A stretch of DNA of 64,000 nt from Celeribacter persicus (GCF_003050785.1 NZ_QAOH01000005.1:1-64000); one strand, 5' to 3'; shown: positions 16,484-25,562, counted from the first letter of the stretch. Numbers and translations: made by a program. The notes: a model not told the origin generated them from the sequence alone.

Positions 16484-18922
16484 TCAGAATGCCGCACCCA
16501 TACGTCGCAATCTGAGAGCATTCGATACAACGAAAACCGAAGACATCGCCATCGCCGCAGCTCCCAGCATCGGGGAAAGCTGCACCCCGAACCTCGGATA
16601 GAGCACGCCCGCCGCCACCGGGATCAACACAGCGTTATACGCGAAGGCCCAGAACAGGTTCTGGCGGATGTTGATCATGGTCTTGCGGCTCACATCATAG
16701 GCAGTGACCACCGCCGCCGGATCGCCGCCCATGAGCACCACGTCCGCCGCCTCAATGGCGACATCCGTGCCCGTGCCCACCGCAATGCCGACATCGGCGG
16801 AGGCCAGCGCAGGCGCATCGTTGATCCCGTCACCGACGAACCCGACGGAGCCATGCGCCTCCTGAAGCGCGGTCACGATTTTGGCCTTGCCCTTGGGCAG
16901 AACCTCCGCCTCGACATGATCAATGCCAAGATCACGCGCGATCACCTCGGCGGCGCGGCGGGTGTCGCCGGAGACCATCGCCACCTTGATCCCACGCGCA
17001 TGCAGCGCCTCCACCGCCTTGCGCGAGGCCGGGCGCACCGGATCGGAAATCCCGATCACCATCACGGGCACGCCGTTGCGGGCCACCAGAACCGGCGTGC
17101 GGCCCTTTTCGGCCAAAGCCGCCAGCGGCGTTTCAAACGGCGTCGTGTCGATCTTCTCGCGGGTCATCAGACGCATGTTGCCCACATGCAGCGTCACATC
17201 GCCGATCTCCGCCTTGATCCCATGGCCTGCAATAGCGCGCGCCTTGTCGACGGACGGGAGTGCCAGCCCCCGCGCCTCGGCGGCACGTTCGATGGCCCGC
17301 GCGATGGGATGTTCCGACTTGGCCTCGACGGCAGCCACCTCGGCCAGCAAAACCGCCTCGTCGCCCTCAAGGACCGTCACCTCGGTCACATCCGGCCGCC
17401 CTTCGGTCAGCGTGCCGGTTTTGTCGAACGCGATCACCTTGACGTCCTGAAGCCCCTGCAACGCATCGCCCTTGCGGAACAACACGCCCAACTCGGCGGC
17501 CCGCCCGGTTCCCACCATGATCGAGGTCGGCGTCGCCAATCCCATGGCACAGGGGCAGGCGATGATCAGCACGGCAACCCCCGCGACCAAAGCATGCGCC
17601 AACGCAGGCTCCGGCCCGAAGATCAGCCAGATCAAGACGGTCAAAGCCGCCAGCGCCATTACCACCGGCACGAAATACATTGTAACCTTGTCGACAAGCG
17701 ACTGGATCGGAAGCTTCGCCCCCTGCGCCTCTTCAACCATGCGGATGATCTGCGCCAGCATCGTGTCGGACCCGACCTTTTCGGCCAGATAGATCATCGT
17801 CCCCTCGCCGTTCACCGTGCCAGCGATCACGGGCGACCCTTCGGATTTCGCCACCGGGATAGGCTCGCCCGAGATCATCGCCTCGTCCACATGGCTATCG
17901 CCCGAGAGCACCTTGCCATCCACCGCGATTTTCTCGCCCGGACGCAGGTGCAGCACATCGCCCACCCTGATCTCTTCGATCGGAACCTCAACCACCTCGC
18001 CGCCGCGCTCGACCCGCGCGGTCTTGGCACGCATCCCGGCCAGTTTGCGGATTGCCTCGCCCGTGCGCCCCTTAGCCCGCGCCTCAAGCCAGCGGCCCAG
18101 AAGGATCAGCGTGACAATCACCGCCGCCGCCTCGAAATAGACATTCTGCGCTCCCATCGGCACCACCTGCGGCCAGAAAGTCACCACCGTGGAAAACAGA
18201 TAGGCAGCCCCCGCACCCAAGGCGACCAGCGCGTTCATATCCGGCGCGCCTTTCAGGAGCGACGGAATGCCCTTGGTGAAAAACATCCGGCCAGGGATCG
18301 CCAGAATCACCGTCGTCAGCGCAAATTGCACCATACGCCAGAGCCATTCCGGCACGGTCATCATCCACCAATGATGCAAGGCCGGGATCAGATGCCCGCC
18401 CATTTCGATGAGGAAAATCGGCAGGGTAAGCGCCGCAGCGAGCATCAGCCGCCCGCGCATCTCCCGCGCTTCGGTCTCCTTGCGGTTCACCGGCTCGGCC
18501 CCGGCTTCCACTCGCGGCTTGGCCTCATATCCCGCCCCAGCGATGGCCTTGGCCAAGCTCCCGGCATCCTGCACGCCCGACAGGTATGTCACCGTCGCCG
18601 TCTCGGTCGCAAGGTTTACGGAGGCCTTCGTCACGCCTTCGACCGCCTGCAACGCCCGTTCGACCCGCCCGACACAGGAGGCACAGGTCATCCCCTGAAC
18701 ATCGAACGTCATTTCTTCGACCCGCGCCGGATAGCCCGCCTTGTCAAGCACCTCGACCAGCCGCGCCACATCAACCCCATCGCCGAACTGCACATCCGCC
18801 GTCTCGGTAGCAAGGTTCACACTGGCCGCCTCGACCCCTTCGGTGCTCTTCAAGGCGCGTTCGACACGCCCCACACAGGAGGCGCAGGTCATACCTTCGA
18901 CGGAGAAACGGGTGCTGTGCAT
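16484..18922 (-). CDS. copA: Copper-exporting P1B-type ATPase
   Basis: 812 residues from ATG 18922; GTG 18931 would add three. Two N-terminal heavy-metal domains each carry MTCASC (about residues 10-16 and 78-84). Eight membrane helices follow, with the CPC motif in IIACPCAMGLATP, the actuator GEP motif in MISGEPIPV, the phosphorylation motif DKTGTLTEGRP, and the hinge GDGINDAPAL. This is a full-length Cu+ export ATPase that pumps Cu(I) across the inner membrane. It is divergent from a copper chaperone gene over 105 bp, so the two probably share control. No CueR-type regulator lies beside them. Confidence 0.95.
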   Translation of the reverse strand: MHSTRFSVEGMTCASCVGRVERALKSTEGVEAASVNLATETADVQFGDGVDVARLVEVLDKAGYPARVEEMTFDVQGMTCASCVGRVERALQAVEGVTKASVNLATETATVTYLSGVQDAGSLAKAIAGAGYEAKPRVEAGAEPVNRKETEAREMRGRLMLAAALTLPIFLIEMGGHLIPALHHWWMMTVPEWLWRMVQFALTTVILAIPGRMFFTKGIPSLLKGAPDMNALVALGAGAAYLFSTVVTFWPQVVPMGAQNVYFEAAAVIVTLILLGRWLEARAKGRTGEAIRKLAGMRAKTARVERGGEVVEVPIEEIRVGDVLHLRPGEKIAVDGKVLSGDSHVDEAMISGEPIPVAKSEGSPVIAGTVNGEGTMIYLAEKVGSDTMLAQIIRMVEEAQGAKLPIQSLVDKVTMYFVPVVMALAALTVLIWLIFGPEPALAHALVAGVAVLIIACPCAMGLATPTSIMVGTGRAAELGVLFRKGDALQGLQDVKVIAFDKTGTLTEGRPDVTEVTVLEGDEAVLLAEVAAVEAKSEHPIARAIERAAEARGLALPSVDKARAIAGHGIKAEIGDVTLHVGNMRLMTREKIDTTPFETPLAALAEKGRTPVLVARNGVPVMVIGISDPVRPASRKAVEALHARGIKVAMVSGDTRRAAEVIARDLGIDHVEAEVLPKGKAKIVTALQEAHGSVGFVGDGINDAPALASADVGIAVGTGTDVAIEAADVVLMGGDPAAVVTAYDVSRKTMINIRQNLFWAFAYNAVLIPVAAGVLYPRFGVQLSPMLGAAAMAMSSVFVVSNALRLRRMGAAF

Positions 18923-18943
18923 CTTTTCCACTCTGGTCTTCTG

Positions 18944-18997
18944 ACGGATCGGCGTTAGGTATATAGCGCAGAGCCACGGCGCATTCGAGCGATCCGT
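18944..18997. promoter_or_regulatory. Inverted repeat in the copA-copZ intergenic region
   Basis: ACGGATCG (18944-18951) and CGATCCGT (18990-18997) are perfect 8-bp inverted arms 38 bp apart, between two divergent copper genes. They could be paired operator half-sites for a metal regulator; this is inferred from position only. Confidence 0.35.
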
Positions 18998-19027
18998 GCA
19001 GATTTTCTCAAAGAAGGGTCACAAACC

Positions 19028-19228
19028 ATGTCCGTCTTTTCCATTCCCAACATGACCTGCGGCCATTGCAAGGCCGCCATCACCGAAGCACTCGAAGCCA
19101 TCGACGACACGGTCGAGATCGAGGCCGACATGGACGCGCATGAGATCGACGTTTTCTCCGAAGCGGGAGATGAAGCCATTCTGGACGCTCTGCAAAAGGC
19201 GGGTTACCCGGCCGAACTCAAAAGCTGA
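19028..19228 (+). CDS. copZ: Copper chaperone / heavy-metal-associated protein
   Basis: 66 residues forming a single HMA domain. The metal-binding motif MTCGHC is at residues 9-14, and the fold continues to GYPAEL at the end, as is typical. CopZ-type proteins carry Cu(I) in the cytoplasm to CopA, which is encoded divergently next door. An AAGAAGGG ribosome site lies about 8 nt before the ATG. The sequence cannot exclude another soft metal. Confidence 0.9.
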   Translation: MSVFSIPNMTCGHCKAAITEALEAIDDTVEIEADMDAHEIDVFSEAGDEAILDALQKAGYPAELKS

Positions 19229-19292
19229 GCGCCCATTGCAACACCGTGCCCCCCACGCCATAAACGGTGTGACAGAGGTGAGGGAGGCACGG

Positions 19293-20033
19293 ATGAGCGC
19301 TACGGCGGGAATTTTGAACGGGACGAAGCTTCGGCTTTGGGATCTCGACACATCTTCCCCTGTTCCGACCGTCACTGAACTGACAGATCGAACCTCTCTG
19401 GCGATGATCGCAGGCACACAGGTTCCCGCGCGCTCTCTGCCCTGTTCCGCGCTGCCCGAAACGCTGCCCTTCCCCGACATTCCGCCGCTGGTCCAGGATC
19501 ATCCCCGCACCCTCACGCGTGGCGAAGAGGTCACGATGGCCGGGTTCATCGCCGAAAATCCGAAATTCGACGGCATTCTCTGCCTGCCCTCTGAGACCTC
19601 GACCCTCTGGGCCCATGTCAGCGCCGAAGAGATCGTCTCCATGCGGCGGTTTCTGACAGGTACGATGGTTGGGGCCGTGTTTGGCACGCCGGGCCTTGGT
19701 GAGGCGGAGGCTTTCACCGATACCCTTTCCGACTGCATGTCCCGCCCTGAAAATGTCGCGCTGCGACTTTCCACGCTCAAGACCGAGCTTGATCTGGGTG
19801 CCCTCCCTCTCCCCGAAGCCACCTCCCGCGCCACCGCCGCGCTGATCGGAGCCGAAATGGCCGCCACCCGTGCCTATTGGCTCGGTCAACCCGTGGCGTT
19901 GATCGGAGCGGACCCGCTCCGCGCGCCCTACCGCGCCGCATTGGACAGCCAGTTTGTGCCCGTGACCGAGGCCGAGGGCGACGCCATGACCCTCACAGGC
20001 TTCCGGCTTGCACGCGAAAGGCGGACCGCATGA
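19293..20033 (+). CDS. Divergent 2-keto-3-deoxygalactonokinase-like protein
   Basis: 246 residues against about 290-300 in DgoK. The C-terminal half follows DgoK closely in pattern: TRGEEVTMAG (DgoK MRGEETQ), FLTGTMVGAVFG (MTGEL), ALIGAEMAATRAYW, and a final GxxPLRAPYRAAL segment. The catalytic-region PGTHSKW of the family is replaced by PSETSTLW. The N-terminal nucleotide-binding part is shortened: GTKLRLWDLD resembles the GTTNLRAW start, but about 50 residues after it are missing. KDGal kinase phosphorylates 2-keto-3-deoxy-galactonate; activity here is doubtful. Its stop overlaps the galM start (ATGA), so expression is coupled. A tame pseudogene or a repurposed protein are both possible. 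Confidence 0.7.
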   Translation: MSATAGILNGTKLRLWDLDTSSPVPTVTELTDRTSLAMIAGTQVPARSLPCSALPETLPFPDIPPLVQDHPRTLTRGEEVTMAGFIAENPKFDGILCLPSETSTLWAHVSAEEIVSMRRFLTGTMVGAVFGTPGLGEAEAFTDTLSDCMSRPENVALRLSTLKTELDLGALPLPEATSRATAALIGAEMAATRAYWLGQPVALIGADPLRAPYRAALDSQFVPVTEAEGDAMTLTGFRLARERRTA

Positions 20034-21025
20034 AGGCGCTTTTCGGTTACCTGAAAGACGGACGACGGGTCGATGCGATCACGCTCACCGCAAGCGATCT
20101 GAGCGTGACCGTTTTGAGCTATGGCGCCATTCTCAACGACGTCCGCCTGCGTGGCGTACCCTATGGGCTGACACTTGGCGGCACGGAGATCGCCGCCTAT
20201 GAAAACGGTCCGATGGACTATTTCGGTGCGATTGTCGGTCCGGTCGCAAACCGGATTTCCGGGGCGCGAGCGGAACTGGACGGGCGGGAGCTGGGGTTCG
20301 AGGCGAATGAGGGCGAAACCCTTTTGCATGGCGGCGCACGGGGCATGCACACGGAACTGTGGAAAATCGCCGCGCTGAGCGAAACCTCCGTGACACTGAC
20401 GCTGTCTCTGCCCGACAGCAGGGGCGGCTTTCCTGGCAATCGTCTGATCGCCGCGCGCTATACGGTCGAGGCGCCTGCAACTCTGCGGCTTGAACTGACG
20501 GCCACCACCGATGCGCCGACGCTTCTCAACCTCGCCAACCATTCCTACTGGAACCTCGACGGCACGCCCACCACAGACGGGCATTGGCTTCAGGTATTCG
20601 CGGATCGCTACACCCCGGTCGATGATCACCTGATCCCGACGGGTGTGCTGGATGTCTCGGGAACCGGGTTCGATCTCAGCGCTGGTCATGTGCTGCGCCC
20701 CTCGGACGCCCAGCGCTATGATCACAATTTCTGCCTCTCGGACGGGCCCGGCAAGATGAAACCCGCCGCCATCCTGCGCGGCACCAGCGGCGTCACCCTG
20801 CGTATGGACACCACCGAACCGGGATTGCAGGTGTTCGACGCCGCTCCCATCGGCAGCGGCGAGATGAATGGCCATCGCGGCGTGCCGGAGGTAGGGTTCT
20901 GTGGCATTGCGCTTGAGGCACAGCGCTGGCCGGATGCCCCGAACCGGTCGGATTTCCCCTCTGTCCGGCTCGACCCGGACGAGACCTACCGGCAGGAAAC
21001 CCGCTGGTCCTTTTCAAAGAAATAA
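20030..21025 (+). CDS. galM: Aldose 1-epimerase (galactose mutarotase)
   Basis: 331 residues, near family length. Catalytic regions are present: His in LANHSYWNLDG (about residue 170), DHNFCL (about 235), and the catalytic Glu in IALEAQRWPDAPN (about 302). It interconverts alpha and beta anomers of aldoses such as galactose or glucose. The start ATG at 20030 overlaps the stop of the kinase-like gene, which decides the start, since a longer in-frame reading would run through that gene. With the DgoK-like neighbour it may have belonged to a galactose/galactonate pathway, but no other pathway gene is nearby. Confidence 0.93.
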   Translation: MKALFGYLKDGRRVDAITLTASDLSVTVLSYGAILNDVRLRGVPYGLTLGGTEIAAYENGPMDYFGAIVGPVANRISGARAELDGRELGFEANEGETLLHGGARGMHTELWKIAALSETSVTLTLSLPDSRGGFPGNRLIAARYTVEAPATLRLELTATTDAPTLLNLANHSYWNLDGTPTTDGHWLQVFADRYTPVDDHLIPTGVLDVSGTGFDLSAGHVLRPSDAQRYDHNFCLSDGPGKMKPAAILRGTSGVTLRMDTTEPGLQVFDAAPIGSGEMNGHRGVPEVGFCGIALEAQRWPDAPNRSDFPSVRLDPDETYRQETRWSFSKK

Positions 21026-21047
21026 GGCGGGGAAGACCCCGCCCTTT
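21026..21047. terminator. Bidirectional intrinsic terminator after galM and puuD
   Basis: GGCGGGG-AAGA-CCCCGCC (21026-21043) is a perfect 7-bp hairpin with CTTTCT after it. It lies between convergent galM (+) and puuD (-). Confidence 0.75.
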
Positions 21048-21059
21048 CTATCCCTCAGG

Positions 21060-22295
21060 TTATCCCTCAAGCCCCGCTTCGTACCATTTGCGAATGGCCG
21101 CGCGGCTTTCGTCGTCAAGCGCCATGTAACTGCCCGCCGGCGGCATGGCATGGGTCACCCCGGCCTGTAACCAGATTTCTTTGGCGAGCGTCGCGACCTC
21201 TTGCGTGGTCTCAAGCCGGATGCCCTTCGGCGGCGAGGCCATGCCCTCCCAATAGGGCTCTTTCGCGTGGCACATCGAGCAATTGGTCGTCACGATGTCA
21301 TGCACCTCGTCAAAACCAGCGGCGGAGGCAAAGCGCTGCGCCATCGGGCCCAGCGCCGCCTCATCCTCGCCATCGTCCTGCATGTAGATGCCCGCCGTCG
21401 AAAGCCACATCACCGCCAGAAACAGACCCACGGTCAGCCCCCATGTCCACCACAGCATGCCGCCCCGTTTGTGCATCGTGTTGAAGAAATGCCGGATCGT
21501 GACCCCCATAAGAAACACCAGCGCCGCGATGATCCAGTTGTACTTGGACGCAAAGGCCAGCGGGTAGTGGTTCGACAGCATCATGAAGATGACCGGCAGG
21601 GTCAGGTAGTTGTTATGGGTCGAGCGCTGCTTGGCGATCTTGCCGTATTTGGCGTCAGGCGTGCGACCCTCGATCAGATCTTTGACCACCACTTTCTGGT
21701 TCGGAATGATGATGAAGAACACGTTGGCGCTCATCACCGTGGCCGTGAAGGCCCCCAGATGCAGGAAGGCCGCGCGGCCCGAAAACACCTGTGTATAGCC
21801 CCAGGCCATGATCACGAGGATCACGTAAAGGATAATCATCAGGTAAGTGTCATCCTTGCCCAGCATCAGCTTGCAGATGGTGTTGTAGGCAATCCAGCCG
21901 AAGGCGAGCGAAGCCACAGAAATCGCAATCGCCACCGTGTTCGACAATTCCATCACGTTCGGGGCGATGAGATAGAGCTCCGAACCGAGATAATAGACCA
22001 CCGCCATGAGCGCAAAACCCGACAGCCAGGTCGAATAGCTCTCCCATTTGAACCAAATGAGATCGGCGGGCATCCGCGCGGGGGCAACCATGTATTTCTG
22101 GATGAAATAGAAGCCACCGCCATGGACCTGCCATTCCTCACCGGAGACGCCCTGACGACGATCCGAGGAGGGACGCAGCCCGAGATCGAGCGCGATGAAA
22201 TAGAAAGACGACCCGATCCACGCAATCGCGGTGATCACATGAACCCAACGCAGGGCAAACTCCGCCCATTCCCAGAAAATCGGCATCAAACTCAT
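21060..22295 (-). CDS. puuD: Urate hydroxylase PuuD (membrane, cytochrome c-linked)
   Basis: 411 residues. Eight or so membrane helices with the PuuD N-terminal pattern FALRWVHVITAIAWIG, and a C-terminal cytochrome c domain with the haem site CSMCH (about residue 348) and a distal Met region (HAMPPAGSY). PuuD oxidises urate to 5-hydroxyisourate using the respiratory chain instead of O2 with H2O2 release. The start is ATG 22295, which has GGGGGAG six bases upstream; an in-frame TTG at 22301 has no room for a ribosome site. It starts 3 bp before the uraH stop, so it is co-translated with the next enzyme in the pathway. Confidence 0.94.
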   Translation of the reverse strand: MSLMPIFWEWAEFALRWVHVITAIAWIGSSFYFIALDLGLRPSSDRRQGVSGEEWQVHGGGFYFIQKYMVAPARMPADLIWFKWESYSTWLSGFALMAVVYYLGSELYLIAPNVMELSNTVAIAISVASLAFGWIAYNTICKLMLGKDDTYLMIILYVILVIMAWGYTQVFSGRAAFLHLGAFTATVMSANVFFIIIPNQKVVVKDLIEGRTPDAKYGKIAKQRSTHNNYLTLPVIFMMLSNHYPLAFASKYNWIIAALVFLMGVTIRHFFNTMHKRGGMLWWTWGLTVGLFLAVMWLSTAGIYMQDDGEDEAALGPMAQRFASAAGFDEVHDIVTTNCSMCHAKEPYWEGMASPPKGIRLETTQEVATLAKEIWLQAGVTHAMPPAGSYMALDDESRAAIRKWYEAGLEG

Positions 22296-22297
22296 GA

Positions 22298-22657
22298 TCA
22301 ACTCCCCCGGTAGGTCGAATAGCTGTAGGGCGACAGCAAGAGCGGCACGTGATAATGGCTCTCCGCGTCACTGATCCCGAAACGGATCGGGATTTGATCG
22401 AGGAACAAGGGCTCATCGCCTGCCTGTCCCGTGCGCCGAAGGTAGTCGCCCGCGAAAAAGATCAACTCATAGCTCCCGGTTTCAAACTTCCCGGCGGGGA
22501 GGATCGGCGTGTCCGTACGCCCGTCATCATTCGTCACCGCAGTCGCAATTTTCCTGTGACTGTTCCCGCTCACCCGATAGAGCGCAATCTCGATCCCCCC
22601 GGCCGGAATCCCTCTGGCCGTGTCGAGAACATGGGTGGTCAAAAAACCGGATGTCAT
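22298..22657 (-). CDS. uraH: 5-hydroxyisourate hydrolase (transthyretin-like)
   Basis: 119 residues from ATG 22657. The start is fixed by the family pattern LTTHVLDTARGIPA at residues 6-19. His, Arg and the C-terminal tetrapeptide YRGS (normally YRGS/YRGT) of the HIUase active site are all present; the last lies directly before the stop. It hydrolyses 5-hydroxyisourate to OHCU, the product handled by the UraD domain encoded divergently. The in-frame reading continues upstream to 22744, but that part has no family match and overlaps the shared promoter. Confidence 0.95.
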   Translation of the reverse strand: MTSGFLTTHVLDTARGIPAGGIEIALYRVSGNSHRKIATAVTNDDGRTDTPILPAGKFETGSYELIFFAGDYLRRTGQAGDEPLFLDQIPIRFGISDAESHYHVPLLLSPYSYSTYRGS

Positions 22658-22738
22658 GAAGAAGCTGCCCAAATTGTTAGCGTTTCTTTTGAAGACTGTC
22701 GGAAAGCCCCGCCAGCGGCAATAATCATTATCGCCAGA

Positions 22739-22770
22739 TTGCATACAAAAGAGTATTCGATGTTTTGCAA
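22739..22770. promoter_or_regulatory. Imperfect dyad in the uraH-puuE divergent promoter
   Basis: TTGCA (22739-22743) and TGCAA (22766-22770) flank ATAC-AAAAGA-GTAT (22743-22756). The location between two divergent urate genes makes an operator likely; the regulator is not in the window. Confidence 0.35.
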
Positions 22771-22808
22771 GCCTACCAATTAGTCAAAAAACACGAAGGC
22801 CAAGGGAA

Positions 22809-24236
22809 ATGCCGAAAAATCCACCGCGTTATGTTCGAAACATGCTGGGCTACGGGGCCAATGCGCCCGATCCTCAGTGGCCGGGCGGAGCGAAGGTCGC
22901 GGTACAATTCGTGCTGAACTACGAGGAAGGCGGCGAAAACTGCGTGCTTCATGGCGATGAGGCTTCTGAGGCCTTCCTGTCGGACATCGCAGGGGCCGCC
23001 ATGTGGAAAGGTCAGCGCCACTGGAACATGGAGTCGATCTACGAATACGGTGCCCGCGCCGGGTTCTGGCGGCTGCACCGGCTTTTCACCGAAGCCGACA
23101 TTCCCGTGACAATCTACGGCGTGGCAACCGCTCTGGCGCGGAGCCCCGAACAGGTCGCCGCGATGCAGGACGCCGGATGGGAAATCGCGTCGCATGGCTA
23201 CAAATGGGTCGAACACAAGGACATGCCGGAGGAAGAGGAACGCGCCTCCATCGCCGCCGCAATCAAACTGCACGAGGAAGTCACCGGCGAGCGTCCTTAT
23301 GGCTGGTACACCGGGCGGTGTTCGGCCAACACCGTGCGCCTCGTCGCGGAAGAGGGCGGGTTCGATTATGTCTCCGACACCTATGACGACGACCTGCCCT
23401 ATTGGCTCGAAGTCGGGGATCGCGATCAGTTGATCATTCCTTACACGCTAGAAGCCAACGACATGCGCTTTGCCACAAGCCCCGGCTGGATCACCGGCGA
23501 GCAGTTCTTCACCTATCTCAAGGACGCGTTCGATACGCTCTACGCCGAAGGCACGACGAGCACACCGAAGATGATGAACATCGGGCTGCATTGCCGCCTG
23601 ATCGGGCGTCCCGGCAAAATGGCGGGCCTCAAGCGCTTCATCGACTATATCAAAACCTTCGACGGCGTCTGGACGCCCCGCCGCATCGACATGGCGCGCC
23701 ATTGGGCCAAGGTGCATCCGCACAGCCGTAAACTCCGCCCATCACAAATGTCGCAAGACGATTTTGTCACGAAATTCGGCGGTGTTTTTGAGCATTCCCC
23801 ATGGGTGGCCGAACGGGCGTGGGCGCTTGAGCTTGGCCCGGCGCATGACGGCTGGGTCGGCGTGCATTCCGTGCTCTGCCGCGCTTTCCGTGCGTCTTCT
23901 GACGCCGAAAAGGATGGTGTTCTGATCGCCCACCCCGATCTCGCCGGGAAACTGGCGCAGGCCAAACACCTCACCGCCGAGTCGACTTCCGAACAGGCCT
24001 CCGCCGGTCTCGATGCGCTCACCGATGAGGAACGCGCCACCTTCGAGCGCCTCAATACCGAATACACCGAAAAATTCGGCTTCCCCTTTATCATCGCCGT
24101 GAAAGACAATACCAAGGCGACAATCCTCGACGCATTCCACACCCGGCTCCAAAACGACCGGGACACCGAATTCAAAACGGCCTGCAAACAGGTCGAACGG
24201 ATCGCGTGGCATCGTCTCAAGGATATGAATCTCTGA
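22809..24236 (+). CDS. puuE: Bifunctional allantoinase (PuuE) / OHCU decarboxylase (UraD)
   Basis: 475 residues joining two enzymes. Residues about 1-305 are a polysaccharide-deacetylase-fold allantoinase of the PuuE type (YVRNMLGYGANAPDP near the start, then EIASHGYKW and CGANT-like GRCSANTVR). Residues about 310-475 are OHCU decarboxylase (HPDLAGKLA, STSEQASAGLD, KFGFPFIIAV). It converts OHCU to S-allantoin and then opens allantoin to allantoate. It is divergent from uraH-puuD over 151 bp and is followed by allE after 10 bp. Fused PuuE-UraD proteins are known in alphaproteobacteria. Confidence 0.93.
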   Translation: MPKNPPRYVRNMLGYGANAPDPQWPGGAKVAVQFVLNYEEGGENCVLHGDEASEAFLSDIAGAAMWKGQRHWNMESIYEYGARAGFWRLHRLFTEADIPVTIYGVATALARSPEQVAAMQDAGWEIASHGYKWVEHKDMPEEEERASIAAAIKLHEEVTGERPYGWYTGRCSANTVRLVAEEGGFDYVSDTYDDDLPYWLEVGDRDQLIIPYTLEANDMRFATSPGWITGEQFFTYLKDAFDTLYAEGTTSTPKMMNIGLHCRLIGRPGKMAGLKRFIDYIKTFDGVWTPRRIDMARHWAKVHPHSRKLRPSQMSQDDFVTKFGGVFEHSPWVAERAWALELGPAHDGWVGVHSVLCRAFRASSDAEKDGVLIAHPDLAGKLAQAKHLTAESTSEQASAGLDALTDEERATFERLNTEYTEKFGFPFIIAVKDNTKATILDAFHTRLQNDRDTEFKTACKQVERIAWHRLKDMNL

Positions 24237-24246
24237 GAAAACACGG

Positions 24247-25077
24247 ATGAGCTACGAATATACCTATTGCGCCCCCACCGGCGGCCTGCCCGATCAAAAC
24301 AACCACGCTCGCGAGCGCGCCGTTTTCACCAATTCCTATGCAGTCATTCCGCATGGGGTGATGTCGGACATTGTGGTGAGCTATCTGCCCGGCTGGGACA
24401 AAACCCGCACCTGGGTTCTCGCCCGACCTCTGACTGGCTTTGCCGAAACCTTCGCCCAACTGATCGTCGAGGTCAGCCCCGGCGGTGGTTCGACCGACCC
24501 AGAGCCCGATCCGATGGCGGAATGCGTGATCTTCGTTCTGGCCGGTCACATGCGCCTCACCCTCGGCGCGCGCGCCTATCAGCTTGACCCCGGCAGCTAT
24601 GTCTTCGTCGCTCCCGGCGATAAATACACCATCGCCAATGATAACGACACGCCCGCGACCTTCGTGTGGATTCGCAAACGCTACGAACCCGCACCGGGGA
24701 TCGACAGACCGGAAAGCTTTGTCACCGCCGATATGGAAAAGCCGCCTGTCGAGATGCCCAACACCTCCGGTTACTGGTCCACGTCGCGCTTCGTCGACCC
24801 GCATGACCTGCGCTACGATTTCCACGTCAATATCGTGACCTTTCTCCCGGGCGGCACCATTCCCTTCGCCGAAACTCACGTGATGGAACACGGGCTTTAC
24901 GTGCTTCAGGGCCGTGGTGTTTACCTGCTCAATCAGGATTGGGTCGAGGTGTCTGAGGGCGATTTCCTCTGGCTCCGCGCTTTCTGCCCGCAGGCCTGCT
25001 ATGCCGCCGGTCGCCGCCCCTTCCGCTACCTCCTGTACAAAGACGTCAATCGTCACGCCAAGCTGGAGCTGGGATGA
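24247..25077 (+). CDS. allE: (S)-ureidoglycine aminohydrolase
   Basis: 276 residues with two cupin domains (about 60-125 and 190-260). Metal-ligand patterns are seen in the C-terminal cupin: ETHVMEHGLYVLQGRG with its Glu/His set, and a downstream RAFCPQACYAAG stretch typical of AllE/YlbA. The enzyme releases ammonia from ureidoglycine to give ureidoglycolate. It starts 10 bp after puuE and overlaps allA by 4 bp. The preceding enzyme, allantoate amidohydrolase (AllC), is not found nearby. Confidence 0.92.
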   Translation: MSYEYTYCAPTGGLPDQNNHARERAVFTNSYAVIPHGVMSDIVVSYLPGWDKTRTWVLARPLTGFAETFAQLIVEVSPGGGSTDPEPDPMAECVIFVLAGHMRLTLGARAYQLDPGSYVFVAPGDKYTIANDNDTPATFVWIRKRYEPAPGIDRPESFVTADMEKPPVEMPNTSGYWSTSRFVDPHDLRYDFHVNIVTFLPGGTIPFAETHVMEHGLYVLQGRGVYLLNQDWVEVSEGDFLWLRAFCPQACYAAGRRPFRYLLYKDVNRHAKLELG

Positions 25078-25562
25078 GCCGCATCCTCACAACCGAACCT
25101 CTGACGCCCGAAGCCTTCGCGCCTTACGGCGATGTGCTCGACGCTGTGGGCACGCCGGACAAGATCATCAATCAGGGCAAATGCGGTCGCTACCACGACC
25201 GCGCCCGGATTGACGTGGCCCCGGAGACGGGCGGTCGCGTCGGCATCTCGATCTTCCACGCCGAGCTGCGGGATTTTCCCTACACGCTCGACCTGATCGA
25301 ACGGCATCTCGAAGGCTCGCAGGCTTTCGTGCCGATGTCCGCCGATCCGTTCCTCGTGATCGTCTCCGACAGCCCCGAGGCCACGCCCCGCGCCTTTATC
25401 ACCGATGGCGCGCAGGCGATCAATTTCCACCGGGGCACTTGGCACGGAGTGCTGACACCGCTCTCCGGCAACGGACTGTTTGCCGTGGTGGACCGGATCG
25501 GCGACACGCCAAACCTTGAAGAGCACTGGTTCGAGGTGCCTTGGGTGGTGATGCAGAGGTGA
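25074..25562 (+). CDS. allA: Ureidoglycolate lyase
   Basis: 162 residues, normal for AllA. Family patterns: EAFAPYGDVLDA near the start, then GISIFHAELRDFPY, ERHLEGSQAFVPM, and NFHRGTWHGVLTPL (His ligand region). It splits ureidoglycolate to glyoxylate and urea, the last step of the pathway here. The start overlaps the allE stop (ATGA), so the two are coupled. Confidence 0.94.
   Translation: MSRILTTEPLTPEAFAPYGDVLDAVGTPDKIINQGKCGRYHDRARIDVAPETGGRVGISIFHAELRDFPYTLDLIERHLEGSQAFVPMSADPFLVIVSDSPEATPRAFITDGAQAINFHRGTWHGVLTPLSGNGLFAVVDRIGDTPNLEEHWFEVPWVVMQR

Noticed and set aside
16853-18958. 701-codon plus-strand frame opposite copA
   Set aside because: Antisense shadow; copA has all P-type ATPase motifs on the other strand.
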